In this document: piece after piece, positions 11,801 to 23,794 of the stretch
How positions within the stretch are numbered: the stretch's first letter is position 1
How the letters are laid out: each line of letters starts with the position of its first letter
NCBI GenBank assembly: GCA_023614405.1
Contig: CM042684.1
Coordinates: 531,696,682-531,760,681, forward strand
DNA length: 64,000 bases
Source: Avena insularis
Lineage: Eukaryota > Streptophyta > Magnoliopsida > Poales > Poaceae
Direction of reading: 5' to 3'
Notes under the pieces: generated by a model
What the model saw: the letters and a program-made list of their open reading frames with translations, nothing else
What the model was told of the DNA's origin: nothing
Databases searched by the model: none
Made by a program: the position numbers and the translations under genes

Positions 11801-13113
11801 GGAGGCGGAGGGTGCTGGCGGAATCGGCGAGAAGGGTCGTCGGAGACAGAGGGAGTGTCTGGCAATCGGCAGCCTAGGGGCGTGCTTGGGGGAGGAGACA
11901 GAGGGGAACGAGAGAGGAGGGAGAGGCGGTTAAGAGGGAGTGGTCACCGATGGGGGTTACTCGGCCAATAAAGCGGATTCACGCCGGCATTCGACGGCAG
12001 TAATGGCCAGAGAGGGGGGCTCGGTCAGTGGCGGGTGAGGACGAAGAGGGACGTGGCGGTGGGGTCTGGCGTCAGCGAGGTGGAGGAAGTGGGGATAGGG
12101 TCCACATGTCAGTTGCTTCGCGGGTTCTTTCTACGGTAAGAAACGTTTCGCCGAAAGAAAGGTAGGCTGGAGTTGGGCCTAGACTGGGCTGCTGGGCTGG
12201 GTCGGTTTTCATATTTTTTTTCTTCCTGTTGGCTTTTTTTTCTTTTTCCAAATCAAATTCTGTTTTGAAAATCAACTCACAAATCAAACAACAAAACAAA
12301 CATTCAAACAATTCAAACACTTCCAAATTTGTAATGAGTTTTTGGTTCTGTTTATCAACATAAACCAAATCCCAAAAATAAAATAATATTTTTATTCATT
12401 TTAGGATTCATTCAATAATTAAATAAAATGGATCTTTAGTTATTTAATAAAATAGGGTTTGATTTAATTAATAAAATTTCCATTTGAAATCCAAATATTT
12501 TCAAAACCAAATTAGTAGGTTTTATTTGAAAGTATAAGATACTTGGAAAACTTGTTTAAAATAAAATAACATTTTTATTTTAAGCTCCATTAATAATTAA
12601 ATAAAATGGACCTTAGTTATTAAATCAAATAAGATTTGTTTTATTAGAATATTTATTTTGAAATCTAAAATAAAACCAAAACACTTCAGTAGGTTTTATT
12701 TGAGAATATAAAATACTTAGAAAACTTATTTTAAACAAATAAACAAGTTTTGATGGTTTAGAAATAATAAAACCTTTATTCATAAAACTTGGATATTAAA
12801 TCCTTATTACTTTATTTAAATAAACCTTTACTATTTTTAATCAAAACAAAAAAATTTATTTCAAATACTTGGCCAGGGTTTAATTTGGCTCTGAAAAATA
12901 ATCTTTATTTATAAATCCACTTTTTCTTTTGAAAGCCAAAACCTTTTATAAATGTTTAACCTTTTAAATCCCCTTAGGATTTTATTTAATCCAAATAGGT
13001 TTGAAGTTCCATTTAAATTCAAAAAGTTTCTTCTGGCCCTGAAAATCAAACAAAGTTTTATTTTATTCATTTATTTTCACATTACAAGATTTGGAAAATC
13101 TTGGGATGTGACA
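8886..13113 (-). repeat. 3' LTR (element sense) of the 10.2 kb element
   Basis: 4228 bp. On the plus strand it starts TGTAGGGGTTAGGAG and ends GGGATGTGACA. AT-rich on the whole, with a GC-rich island at about 11240-12080 that differs strikingly from the sister LTR. The 248- and 121-codon open frames inside have no domain and are not taken as genes. Confidence 0.92.
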
Positions 13114-13301
13114 GGCTACCACCCTTAAAATAAATCTCGTCCCGAGATTTGGGAAGGCTGGGGTTACAAGTAGGCTTAGAATAACTAGGGTACTACCACC
13201 CTTAAAAAAAATTTCAAACAAAATTTACATAAGGCTGGTTTGGAGTCTTGGGCAACTTCTCGGGAACCATCTGCATTGGGTCCTTTGTTTCCACTTTTGG
13301 C

Positions 13302-14159
13302 TCATGGGCCAAGGTTGAGTTTCTCCATAGGCTTGTTCAACTTGTTCTTCATCTTCTCTGGACAGTTGCTTGCATAATGTCCTGGGTTCTTGCAGTTGAA
13401 ACAGTGGATCTCCTTGAGTTCTTTACGTGGCTCTTGTGGACAAGTTTCTACATAATGGCCTGGTTCTTTGCAGTTGTTGCACACCACTTGGTCCATCCCT
13501 TTATTCTTCATGTTCTCTGGGCATCCACTGGGGTAGTGTCCCATTTCCTTACATTTACGACATTGCACAAGGCTCATGTCCTGCTTTTGTTTCTTGGGTT
13601 TCTTTAGTCCTTTGAATTGGGTTGTCTTGTTTGGAGGTATAAGTGGTCCTTTTCCTTTGCCATCAACATTCTTGGCATACTTGGATCCTTCTTGTTTCCT
13701 TTGTTCCACCATGGAGTAGATAGGGCATTGGATAGGAGTATGATTGTTTCCTTCACATAGGTAACAAGTAGCTTGAGAAGTGGGGCATTGTCCACTAGGA
13801 TGTTTCTCTTCACAGTTAGGGCATTGATCTTCATGCTCCTTGGAAGTATGGTCCTTGTTTCCACAAATAATGCAAGCTGGGTCTCCATCTAGAATAACAT
13901 TCTTGTCATCCTTGTTGTCATACACCCTTTTGGGATAGTTTTCTTCCATGTTGATCATTTGATTAGTCACCTTAAGCATCAGTTGGGATTGTTCTTCCAA
14001 AAACTTTTGCAGTGCTGGATCTTTATCACTATTGCTGGCTATGAACTAAGCTGTTAGTTGGTTCAACTGGTGTTGGGTTGCTATGAGCTCCTTCATGCTG
14101 TCAGCTTGGTTGGTGTTGGTTTCATCAACTTTGATGTTGGAGTCTCTTGGAGAAGTCAT
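13302..14159 (-). pseudogene. Gag-like protein with CCHC zinc knuckles, one in-frame stop
   Basis: The frame opens at an ATG at 14159-14157, runs 37 codons, meets a TAG at 14048-14046, then is open to 13302 (about 285 codons in all). The C-terminal half carries a row of cysteine/histidine knuckles. Three canonical CX2CX4HX4C boxes are visible (CRKCKEMGHYPSGC, CNNCKEPGHYVETC, CFNCKNPGHYASNC), preceded by further CX2C pairs (CIICGNKDHTS; CPNCEEKHPSGQC; CYLCEGNNHTPIQC). Lys-rich linkers separate them. Such knuckles bind RNA in retroelement nucleocapsids. The stop is probably a recent C-to-T change (CAG to TAG), so this copy is defective. A shorter product from a downstream start is possible. Confidence 0.8.
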
Positions 14160-14852
14160 CTGTTTGGGTTGGGTAGGGATTAGAATAGGCAAGATATTTC
14201 TAAGGAAATAATTCTAATCACACACATCACAATTCACTCAAGCAATGTGCAAGCAATCACAACCAAACATTCCACTCAAACAACAAGTTTCACAAATATT
14301 TTTAGGCAACCAAAAATAATTTTTGTTACACCACATAAGTTGGTGGGTTTTGACTTAGCTAAAGTATGGTGGTCCATCTATATGGCTTACTTGTGATCCT
14401 TCCATCCTTGTTGGTTGATTCTTCTTGAACAAGATCTTAGTATCCTTAGAGAATTTCTTGTATCTTGATCTCAAACTTCAAGGTGATGATGGTTCCTTCT
14501 AAGTTGTGTTTCCTTAGTCCTCAAGTCTTGAAAAACATTTCTTGTCTCAATTGTAGTCCTCAGTGATATCTAAGTTGGAAGTCCTTGGGAAAATGTTGAA
14601 GATGTTGAAGTCATTAGAGTTGAAGAAGTTGAAGTCATTAGAGTTGATGGAGTCCTTTGCACATGGTGAAGTCTTTGGTCATGGGTAGGTTTTTCCATCA
14701 AGTTGAAAATAGAAGAGATGTAGAGTTTGAAACAAAAATGGTTGAGGAAAGAGTTTACAAGATTGTTTGTAAATAAGTTTTGGAACAAAACAACTTCTAT
14801 TTTTCTAAGGGTTTTGTCCAATCCTAGGTTTACAAATCCTACAGGCAACACA

Positions 14853-14866
14853 ATGCTCTGATACCA
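14853..14866 (-). other. Primer-binding site (initiator tRNA-Met)
   Basis: The minus strand reads TGGTATCAGAGC just inside the LTR, complementary to the 3' end of plant initiator tRNA-Met. It fixes the element's orientation. The polypurine-like stretch AAGGGTGGTAGCC lies at the opposite end, beside 13113. Confidence 0.85.
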
Positions 14867-14868
14867 TC

Positions 14869-17800
14869 TGTAGGGGTTAGGAGTCTGACCCAACCTTGTT
14901 ATAATATAAGGTAAGGTAGAATCCCCTGTGATGACATTGCTAGTCCCTGGATCAATAGCTAGCATCCACAGTTTAGATGTAATATCAAGGAACAAAGGTC
15001 ATAATACAACTTTATAACCAGGAATAACATAATTTTATTACATCAAACATAGCTCATTTGGCTATTACATTACATTGCAGCGGAATATCTATAGTCATGG
15101 GGTCCTTCATCTTCAAAGTGCCACAGGCAGATGTTGGTTGTAGACTTTGTAATCCTAATCAAACAATCTTCACTAAAATCAATCAAACCTGCAACATTAC
15201 AAGTTACAGCCACAAGGGTCAATACATTTGAATTGTATTGGCAAGTTTCACTTCTATGTATAATATCTGTGGATCCTATCATTACATGCAAGTTTGGTTA
15301 AGTAGAGTTTTTAGGCTCATTTGCATAAAGCAATATTTTATCCTAACTTTTCAAAATGGTTTTGGTCCTTTGTCAAATCTCTTTTTCCAAGTTCCTTGAA
15401 CTCCTTGGTAGAAACTCAAGTGTTCAAGTCCTTGTCAAAATCCTTGTGCACCTTGGTAACCCCAAGTGCATCAAGTTTTATAAATTCTCATGAGTTCCTT
15501 GGTAACCCCAAGTGTTCATGTTTTCATCAAAATCTCTTGAGCTCCTTGGTAAACACTCAAGTGCATCAAGTTTTTATTTTAGAAGTTGGAATGTCGAGAT
15601 CTCCCATAGTTCAAACTTTAGTTGCTCAGTATTGTCCATAACCGGGGACACGGCTAAGTACTTAGATTTTATTATCTTCTGCAGAAGGAGTACACTTTAC
15701 CCATATGTCACAATCCCATCCTTTTGCCACCAGTGGCCTACTGGATTAGCACTCACCAAGATGGAGAACTGGCAGATTGAGAATGTGACGAAGTCTTTCC
15801 AAAAGGTCCTCCCATACACCATTGCTAGCTTGTCTTCAGCCCCCATGAAGCATTCCAGATCCCCATGTCCAGTAACTAAAGACAATGTATGGGTCTTCCT
15901 AATGTAATTGACTAAGCCAGAGCCATAATAGCATGTGGTTGCACACGAAAGCCACAAATGGAGAAGCATGTTCAATCTCTAAGTTTCCTAGGTGGTTTTC
16001 TTTTGGAGCACAACACAAAGTGATTCCCATAAACATGGTTCCTTTTGTTGCCACCTTCTCCAAAACTTAAAGTATCCACCACCTAGGTGGTTCATTGAGT
16101 CCTTGTTTTATTATGTAAAACACAAGTCCCTTTTCTCAACCTTTGTAAAATCTCAACATGTATCTCTTTTCAAAATATAGCATGGCTAAGCATGTAACAA
16201 CTACAATATTTTCACTAAGGAGTGTATAGGGAATCCTATTAGGATTTAGCATAGCATAAGTATAAAATTGTTTTCATGCATGTTTTCAAAATCCACTAAG
16301 TATAATGAAAATAGTAGGACTTTTGTATGATAGTGTAACTTGCCTTTTGGTAGGGAATGGTGGTTCACTTCTTGATCTTGCTAGTCTCACACTTTGCTAA
16401 ATTCACTACAAGTCAAACAAGCAAACACAAAATCAACTAACATTCCAAACCAAAGTCAAGCCAACAAATTCACACTCACAAAGCAATGGAATCTAAGTCA
16501 AGCATAAGTATGCAAAGGATGGTTCTATTGCCAGGATGGTCTCCACTAGGTTTCTAAACTTTGTAAGGTCCAAATTGGTCATTTACCAAAATGGCAAAGT
16601 CATTAGTTAGAGGGTTTTGCCCAAAAACTATTTTAAAATCCATTCAACTTTTTATGTGGTGGAAAGTGGTTTTATCAAATCAAAAATCTTTAAGTTTCTC
16701 ACCAAAAGTTTCTAACTCCAAAGACTTGGTGTTTTGGGTCAGTAGCTTTGAATCAAAATATTTTCCCAAAGTTTTTATTCCAAAATCTTTTTCATAATAA
16801 AACAATTATCTTTACTTAGCTAGAAATAGACTAATTTAATTAATCCATTCTAAATTTTTCCAATTTCATTTTCAAAACCATGGGTTGGTTCCTAGGGTCA
16901 GTAAGGTCACAACAAACCATTTTGCAAAGGTTTTAACCCTAAAAGCATTTTTAAACAATTTTTATACTCTAAACAAGCTCACAAAAGAATCTGCAAAAAC
17001 AAGCAAACTAACAGATACTATTTGCTAAACTAAGGGCATGTCTGGCTAGGTCTTGCTCTCCTGAATCCAACGACATAAAATTTGTAATTTTTGGACGTGT
17101 GGTTTGAAAGTTACAAAGGTTTGAAAATGGCATTTAAATCTGATTTCAAACTCTATTCTCAAACGTCTAGTGCCACGCGTCTTAATCTCATTCGCCCATA
17201 CCGTTTTGTCTGGATTGGCTATTCTGGCGCGTTGGATCAAGTCCGATCGTGCGACCCTGAACGCATACCCCTTCGCGTTAAGTGATTCTTTCGTAGCCAA
17301 TGGATCTGCATCTAACGGTCGCTGCGCGTTTGACCTAAAAGGAGCGGCGCTGACGGCGGCTGTGCGGCGGCGGCGCTCTGTCGGCGAGGTTGTCGACGAT
17401 GCAGGAAGCGAGGGAGAAGAAGGAGATGCTCACCAGAATCGCGGGATCATGGTGAAGCTCAAGGTACTCGCGAGAAGGCAAGGGGCGCACGGGTGTCGTC
17501 GGAATTCCTCGCTGGAGATGCTCTGGTTCTAAAAGGGTCGACGTTGTCGGGCGAGGCTGTGGCTCGCCGAAGCAAGGCAGAGGTGTGTTAGACGCTTTGG
17601 TACTAAGGAGTATGCGAGCATCACTGAATGGCATCGGGAGGTCCGAGCTACCAGAAGACTCGCCGGAGTTTGCAGTAGACGCGGTGGTGCTCAGAAGTGG
17701 GCGGAGCTAACGCCTGGGCGCCCAGGGTGAGTTGCTTGCTGAAAGGTCCTGGGGGGATGCTGATCACATATGCGTGCTCGAGGAGGCAGGAGGGGCGTGC

Positions 17801-19086
17801 TGGGCCGGAATCGGCGAGAAGGGTCGCCGGAGACAGAGGAGTGTCTGGCGAAACACGGCACTGAGGGGGCGTGCTTGGGGAGGAGAGAGGGGAACGAGAG
17901 GAGGGAGGCGGTTAAGAGGGAGTGGTCACCGATGATGGGGTTACTCGCCAATAAAGATTCACGCGGCATTCAACGGCAGTAATGGCCAGAGGGGCTTTCG
18001 AGTGGCGGGTGAGGACGAAGAGGACGTGGCGGTGGGGTCTGGCGTCAGCGAGGTGGAGGAAGTGGGGATAGGGTCCACATGTCAGTTGCTTCGCGGGTTC
18101 TTTCTACGGTAAGAAACGTTTCGCCGAAAGAAAGGTGGGCTGGAGTTGGGCCTAGACTGGGCTGCTGGGCTGGGTCGGTTTTCATATTTTTTTTCTTCCT
18201 GTTGGCTTTTTTTTCTTTTTCCAAATCAAATTCTGTTTTGAAAATCAACTCACAAATCAAACAACAAAACAAACATTCAAACAATTCAAACACTTCCAAA
18301 TTTGTAATGAGTTTTTGGTTCTGTTTATCAACATAAACCAAATCCCAAAAATAAAATAATATTTTTATTCATTTTAGGATTCATTCAATAATTAAATAAA
18401 ATGGATCTTTAGTTATTTAATAAAATAGGGTTTGATTTAATTAATAAAATTTCCATTTGAAATCCAAATATTTTCAAAACCAAATTAGTAGGTTTTATTT
18501 GAAAGTATAAGATACTTGGAAAACTTGTTTAAAATAAAATAACATTTTTATTTTAAGCTCCATTAATAATTAAATAAAATGGACCTTAGTTATTAAATCA
18601 AATAAGATTTGTTTTATTAGAATATTTATTTTGAAATCTAAAATAAAACCAAAACACTTCAGTAGGTTTTATTTGAGAATATAAAATACTTAGAAAACTT
18701 ATTTTAAACAAATAAACAAGTTTTGATGGTTTAGAAATAATAAAACCTTTATTCGTAAAACTTGGATATTAAATCCTTATTACTTTATTTAAATAAACCT
18801 TTACTATTTTTAATCAAAACAAAACATTTTATTTCAAATACTTGGCCAAGGTTTAATTTGGCTCTGAAAAATAATCTTTATTTATAAATCCACTTTTTCT
18901 TTTGAAAGCCAAAACCTTTTATAAATGTTTAACCTTTTAAATCCCCTTAGGATTTTATTTAATCCAAATAGGTTTGAAGTTCCATTTAAATTCAAAAAGT
19001 TTCTTCTGGTCCTGAAAATCAAACAAAGTTTTATTTTATTCATTTATTTTCACATTACAAGATTTGGAAAATCTTGGGATGTGACA
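14869..19086 (-). repeat. 5' LTR (element sense) of the 10.2 kb element
   Basis: 4218 bp, nearly identical to 8886-13113 over most of its length and offset by 5983 bp. In element sense it starts TGTCACATCCCAAG. The segment about 17525-17990 differs from its partner (about 11542-11975) by many small indels and substitutions, while the flanking parts differ only at scattered positions. Confidence 0.92.
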
Positions 19087-20196
19087 ATGCCGATGCCATC
19101 GCACCCGCTTGCCGAATACTTCTCCTTCTCCGCCACCAGGTTCTTCTCCTCCTCCGAAGTCGACTTCTTCCCTCCCCCCTCCACCGCTGCCTATTCTACC
19201 TCCACTGTGCTGGACATCTTGCTCGGAATCTAACTCGTCAGGCGACGATGGCATGGGCAACGACGCCGAGCCGGATCTGCCAAGCGCGGCGATCGAAGGA
19301 ATACGGCTGACGCCGCATGACCGTGACGGCAGCGCATGCGGTGGGCAGCGAGATCATGCTGTGGATGGTCCACGACGCCGTTTAGACCATTTAGACGGAC
19401 ATCCGTGTCCATGCCATCCTGATCGATAGGAGAGGAGGTCTGGAGGAGGTCCGGAGGAGTGCCTTGGTTCAGCTAGAGGACGAAGGACATGAAGGCAATT
19501 GGGGAGCACCTCCTCCTCATCGTTCCCCACCGCTGCAGTTGCTTGGACGACAGAATAGCCACGTGACATAGAAGAAGGCCATGGACACCCCGTTGTCTCC
19601 TTGGTCATTTCCTTCAAATCTCGAATTGACTGGTACAGTGCTGTCAGATCTGGCGAGATGCAGCATAGGAGCCACGACCAGAGCGAGGTCTGTGTGCGTG
19701 ATCAGGCGTCCATGCCCCCGAGAGTGCGGTGGAGGACATGGATGGCCAAGGTGGAGGTGGTGACGTCCGGATCCACGCGGTGGCGGTGGTGTTAGGAGGC
19801 CGTGGAGAAGCTGTGAGGGGCGCCAGATGCGTTGGAGGCGTCGATGTGTTGCGGGAGGAGAGGCGTCTGGATCGGGAGGAGTGAGTGGAGGGTGGGGTGC
19901 GGGAGGGAGGGGTAGACACCGGTTGGGTTCTGGGTGGTGATGGAGGAGGGGGCGTGAGCACGGCGGCAGCGATGCGATCGGGCACTCGGGAGAGGCGGCG
20001 GTAGAGGAAGGGAGGAGGCGACGTTGGAGGGAATTGTCACGGTGTTGACTGCGGCCTGCACGGGGCTTCTTTTCTCCCATGGACCGAGGGTGTGAAAATG
20101 CAAAAGGACAGCGCGGGGTAGGACGGACGAAGGAGTGACGACATAGTACAGTCAGGCAGAAAACGGAACACCTTTGTACTTTTTAGATAGTAGAGA

Positions 20197-20310
20197 GTAT
20201 ATCTCGACCTCTTTTTGTCTGCAGGTTTAGAGTGAATCTACACACTAAAAGAGGTCTAGGTAAACTCCTTTCACAAAGCTAAAACATCTTACATTATGGA
20301 ACAGAGGGAG
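20197..20310. mobile_element. Stowaway MITE, right part (split by Helitron)
   Basis: Continues the MITE begun at 4187. It has the usual interior (AAAGCTAAAACATCTTACATT) and ends ACAGAGGGAG followed by TA (20311-20312). The interior GACCTCTTTTTGTCTG and its imperfect reverse complement mark the Stowaway hairpin. Confidence 0.85.
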
Positions 20311-20312
20311 TA

Positions 20313-21100
20313 GATTATGGGTTCATCTTAGCAAACGGACCAGGGTAATCAACAACTCATTTTTTTTAGATGAATCAACATACAACTTTTCCTAAAAACA
20401 CACACATAAGTTGCGTCCATTGTGTCTTGCATTTAAGTGGATCTGCTTTTAACCATGGAGTATCATCCCACCGGCCCCATTCCTTGGTAGCTGACTAAAT
20501 GGGAAAAATGTAAGGGCTAACCAGGACAAAAAAACCATGCTTGTCAAAGCGAAAAAGGTCCGGTTGCAGCCCGCTAGGAAGCAGCCTAACGCTTAGTCAT
20601 CATCTTCCTGGAATTCTACGAAAGAAACCCCCGTTCTCCCCACATATCTCGTCTGCCACCGCGTACGCTGTAGATTGTAGAGAATGTGCCCCCAAAATTT
20701 GGGGCCCTGTGCGACCGCACCATTCGCACTCCTGCCGGTCTGGCCCTGTCCTCACCTTCTCTCGCCAAGTGGTGCGTCCCCGGCGGCGTCAAGTGGCTGA
20801 TGCGTCATGGAGAGTTCCTCGTCAGCCTTACGCGTGAGACTGTCTCGGCTGAAAGGCTGATACCCAAACTCACGGTGGCAGCCACCGTGGCATTCTATTG
20901 CGTATATATGATGTGACAACAGAGCAGGGAACCTGTCCGCGTGCACCCCGCCTGGGCCTGGTGCCACCTATCGAACCAGAAGGAGGTAGTAGATCCATTG
21001 CCCAACTGCGCGCGCATGATGGCGCGGTAGAGGACGATGTCGCCCCCGACAATGCTTCCGAGGAAGGAAGGAGAAGACTCCTTGTCGCCGACGTCGCCGC
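20313..21100. other. Intergenic stretch without recognised gene
   Basis: Mixed composition. 20690-20990 contains GC-rich open frames (76 and 98 codons) without a domain. Nothing else is supported. Confidence 0.4.
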
Positions 21101-21109
21101 AATGGTACC

Positions 21110-21240
21110 GACGGAACCAAGTTTTCCAAGACGCAGTGCCAGGTTGGCCTTCTGCTTCCGAAGGTCCTTCATCCCGATCCCACCTTCAGACCTATCAAAA
21201 CAGAGCTTATCCCAAGAGATTAGACACGCGTCGGCCAAGC
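21110..21240 (-). pseudogene. LINE reverse-transcriptase C-terminal remnant
   Basis: The minus strand encodes ISWDKLCFDRSEGGIGMKDL, followed by a short RKQKANLALR stretch. This is the characteristic 'W.K.C....GG.G..DLR..N.AL' segment after the RT domain of plant LINEs. The similarity is lost after about 40 codons, in a GC-rich segment. A short, decayed fragment. Confidence 0.6.
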
Positions 21241-21389
21241 ATCTACCACGTTTTAGTTTTCAAATCCGTGGCAAAAGAGGGATCACAAAAACGAACAAAA
21301 TGTTTACATCTACCAAGGGAAACAAACAAATCCGTGGTAGATGGTGTACCCTCTACCACAGTGGGAGGTGCATTTCGTGACAGATGACT

Positions 21390-22313
21390 ACTACTTTTTC
21401 TAGTGATATTTCGATTAGGAAGAATATAAATCTGAGATGGACAAACATAAATTGACGCTACCTCTCCCAAAACATTTTTGTTAGGTATGTACACCCTAGA
21501 GCTATCCAGTAATAAGTTATCTAAAATATATCAAAACATAGGATCACATGTAAATACTTCATAGTGATGTTTGCTGAATAATTTATTCCATTGAGTAATG
21601 ATTATTATCCTTTTGTTTTGATATTTTGAGATTTAAAGTCAGGTTTCTCAACGGGGAGCGTCTTAAATTAAATTCAAAATGAAATAGGTGGGAAGGTATC
21701 AAATATTAAATTCTTACCAAGCGTATTTGCAATGATACACCTAAGAATTGTAAGATGGATCATTGTATCATAATATTGAGCAACACATTAAAATTTTAAT
21801 ATGTAAAAATATTTAGTATAAAACTTTGAGAATTGATGTTTTTAACGCCCCTCGAGACTAAAAAATTATTGAGTTGTTTTTTACGCAATTTACCTTCTCA
21901 CTCTCCACCACCGGGAATATCAAATTATCCACCATCAGCGACTTAATCGGCCTCTCACAGGACCGACAAGTTGGTGGTTTACTGATAAATAATCTAATAT
22001 TGTTGTCACGTTGTTTATTATGCAATTACTCTCTCGTAGTCTTTTCATTCACTTACTTTTATGAAAATAACAGATTCTTTTTGTTCTCTCATTCTGCTAT
22101 GTTAGAACGACACTTTCACAAGAAAAAGGGGACTTTATTTATGTAGATTTCGCTCTTCTGTATCAGCTAAGTATGGACGTGGACTATTATATAACGTTCA
22201 TAAAACCAGGAGAAACTGTCGTTTGGCCTCCAAGAGATTGGAGTGGTTTGACGTCTTATCTAGGTTTGGGTTGTGTGCTCTTAGGCTTCTTATCTAGGTT
22301 TGGGTTTGACGTC
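21390..22313. other. AT-rich intergenic stretch
   Basis: No gene recognised. Near 22250-22330 the phrase GACGTCTTATCTAGGTTTGG and its shortened form TTATCTAGGTTTGGG recur three times, a small local repeat. The rest shows no clear structure. Confidence 0.5.
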
Positions 22314-23086
22314 TTATCTAGGTTTGGTCTCCGGTGTCCCACATAGCGAACACAGCCCATTGCCTGTACCATTACGTTTCGAGACCTCTACCTCCGAAGG
22401 GAGCCGATCCCGTAGCAGTTGCCACAGGAAAATACGTAGGCTCAAGGGAAGGGGGGCCTTCCACAGGTGCGTCGTCCAAGGTAACTCCGGACCGTGGAAG
22501 AGGGTCCGATAGGCCGAGCTAACCGAAAAAGCTCCCGAAGGAGAGTGGCTCCATGTCCCCATATCCCTCTCCTCTGAGAGGGATAAGGGCAAGGAGCCCC
22601 GCCGCCTCAGGAAGTTTGCGACCTCAGCGTCATTGAAGGTCCTACGGAACGGGATGTTCCAGCTGACTCCCTGCAACGCCTCGGCCACAACCATCATGGG
22701 TTGCGCAGACAGCGAATAGGGCTGAGAATTCCTAATAAAGGGGGGTCCCCTGTCCCCAGGGGTCAAGCCAAAACAGGACATCCCGACCATTGCCCACCGC
22801 AAAGCTAGCGCCTCGACGAATGAGATGTTTAATGTCCTGGATGGCCCGCCAGAACTGAGACCCCTCGCGCCGTTCACATGCCAGGAGGGGGCGACCCCGG
22901 AGGTAATTTGCCTTAATAAGTTGCAGCCAGAGGCCTCCATCATCTTGGAGGATCCACCACACCCACTTTAGCAGTAGCACCACATTGAAGCGGCGAGAGT
23001 CGAGGACTCCTAAACCTCCAAGGATTTTGGGGGTGTAGATATCTGTCCACTTCACCATATGATATTTCTGGTGCCCATATGGACCA
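22314..23086 (-). pseudogene. LINE RT C-terminal/zf-RVT fragment, frameshifted
   Basis: Two overlapping minus-strand frames make up one decayed coding region. The first (23058-22732) has GGLGVLDSRRFNVVLLLKWV, WLQLIKANYLRG and GNGRDVLFWLDPW. The second (22943-22314) continues with SAYRTLF, LWKAPLPLSLRIFLWQL, RDRLPSE and CSLCGTPET. This order is the standard region after the RT domain of plant LINEs through the zinc-binding zf-RVT domain. A frameshift separates the two parts, and the zf-RVT is cut after its first CX2C, so the 3' end is missing. On the right it abuts unit 1 of the repeated module near 23087. Confidence 0.85.
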
Positions 23087-23690
23087 GGGATGGCTGATAG
23101 CTGGAAGTTGGTAGTGCTGCATCGGGCACCGCGTGTTGGACCAGGGACGGCAAGTTATTTTGGGTATTTTACCCGGCAGCAATCTTTTACTACTCCTACT
23201 TTACTTTTTCTGCTGGGAGAGGTTCATGGCAGGCCTATGGCACTGTGCGGTAACGGTAGATCATCATGGTCAGCTAGTCTCGCCGTCGGTAAATGGGAAG
23301 GGAAATGCAGTCAAGAGCAACATAGCAATCATCCCTTCTGCAGCATATCATACCTAGGCTGAAGCCTGACTGATTACTGGAGTGTTGACTGTTGGTACTG
23401 AAGCATTGGTCCATTCAACAAGCAGTGCGCCGTAAAATCTTCAGCCGCAATCATTAACAGCCGACCAAGCAAGAACCTCCACTGTAACAGGCGATCAAGG
23501 CACGTCCACCTTTTTTTCCCGTCCACTTTGGTTAGCCCTTTGCCTAATATAATCACGTCGGGCCTTTTGGGTAGAATTAGGCTGAGGTAAGAGAAGAAGT
23601 GCGATGCGACTATGCGAGGGCAAAGCAAATCGGAAAACACCCATAGCAAACAATGGTCGGTACCAACATTATCTTTTTTTTTTTGCATGA
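23087..23690. repeat. Repeated module, unit 1 (right half only)
   Basis: Shares long similar stretches with 24412-24750 + 30079-30400 and with 32910-33165 + 35372-35700. Shared words include GGTTCATGGCAGG, CGGTAACGGTAGATCATCAT, AAATGGGAAGGGAAATGC, GCATTGGTCCATTCAACAA, CAAGAACCTCCACTG, AGAATTAGGC and AAACAATGGTC. No conserved open frame through this half. It keeps the un-interrupted site (ACCAAGCAAGAACCTCC) where unit 2 carries a solo LTR. Confidence 0.75.
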
Positions 23691-23794
23691 TAAAAGGTCT
23701 CGAAGAACTTGGAAACTACATTAAAAACGGAGGGTACAATTTTATGAAAAAGTCCTGAGCACAACTAGAATATCTACATGTACCTAGCTTATAG

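Larger units (their letters stand above)
8886..19086 (-). mobile_element. Non-autonomous LTR retrotransposon with 4.2 kb LTRs
   Basis: Two nearly identical direct repeats (8886-13113 and 14869-19086) bound a 1755 bp interior. Outer ends are TG and CA, and ATGCC is duplicated on both sides (8881-8885 and 19087-19091), so this is a complete insertion. A primer-binding site matching initiator tRNA-Met lies next to the right LTR on the minus strand, so the element reads right to left. The only coding content is a gag-like zinc-knuckle protein; there is no protease, RT, RNase H or integrase. The interior is much shorter than one LTR. It must rely on an autonomous partner for replication. It resembles large-LTR non-autonomous Triticeae elements; I do not name the family. 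Confidence 0.92.
4232..20196 (-). mobile_element. Helitron, about 16 kb including a nested LTR retrotransposon
   Basis: On the minus strand the element starts TCTCTACTATCTAAAAAG (plus 20196 downward) and ends in a small hairpin followed by CATTTTACTAG (plus 4232 upward). These are the Helitron hallmarks: 5' TC, 3' CTAG with a hairpin a few bases upstream, no terminal inverted repeats and no target duplication. Both junctions fall inside one Stowaway MITE, which is rejoined if the element is removed. The host bases are T at the 3' side as expected, but C rather than A at the 5' side, which could be a mutation. Without the nested 10.2 kb LTR element it would be about 5.8 kb. No Rep/helicase gene is visible, so it is non-autonomous. 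The 19087-20196 part is GC-rich and without recognised domain; 8300-8880 is also unrecognised. Confidence 0.75.

Noticed and set aside
11187..11933. 248-codon open frame in the LTR
   Set aside because: Broken in the sister LTR by indels and without domain; LTRs of such elements are not expected to code.
8886..19086. Two 4.2 kb repeats as a segmental tandem duplication
   Set aside because: TG/CA ends, primer site and the flanking ATGCC duplication show they are LTRs of one element.
19517..20080. 187-codon Pro/His-rich minus-strand frame in the Helitron 5' part
   Set aside because: Low complexity, overlapping frames of similar length and composition; no recognised family.
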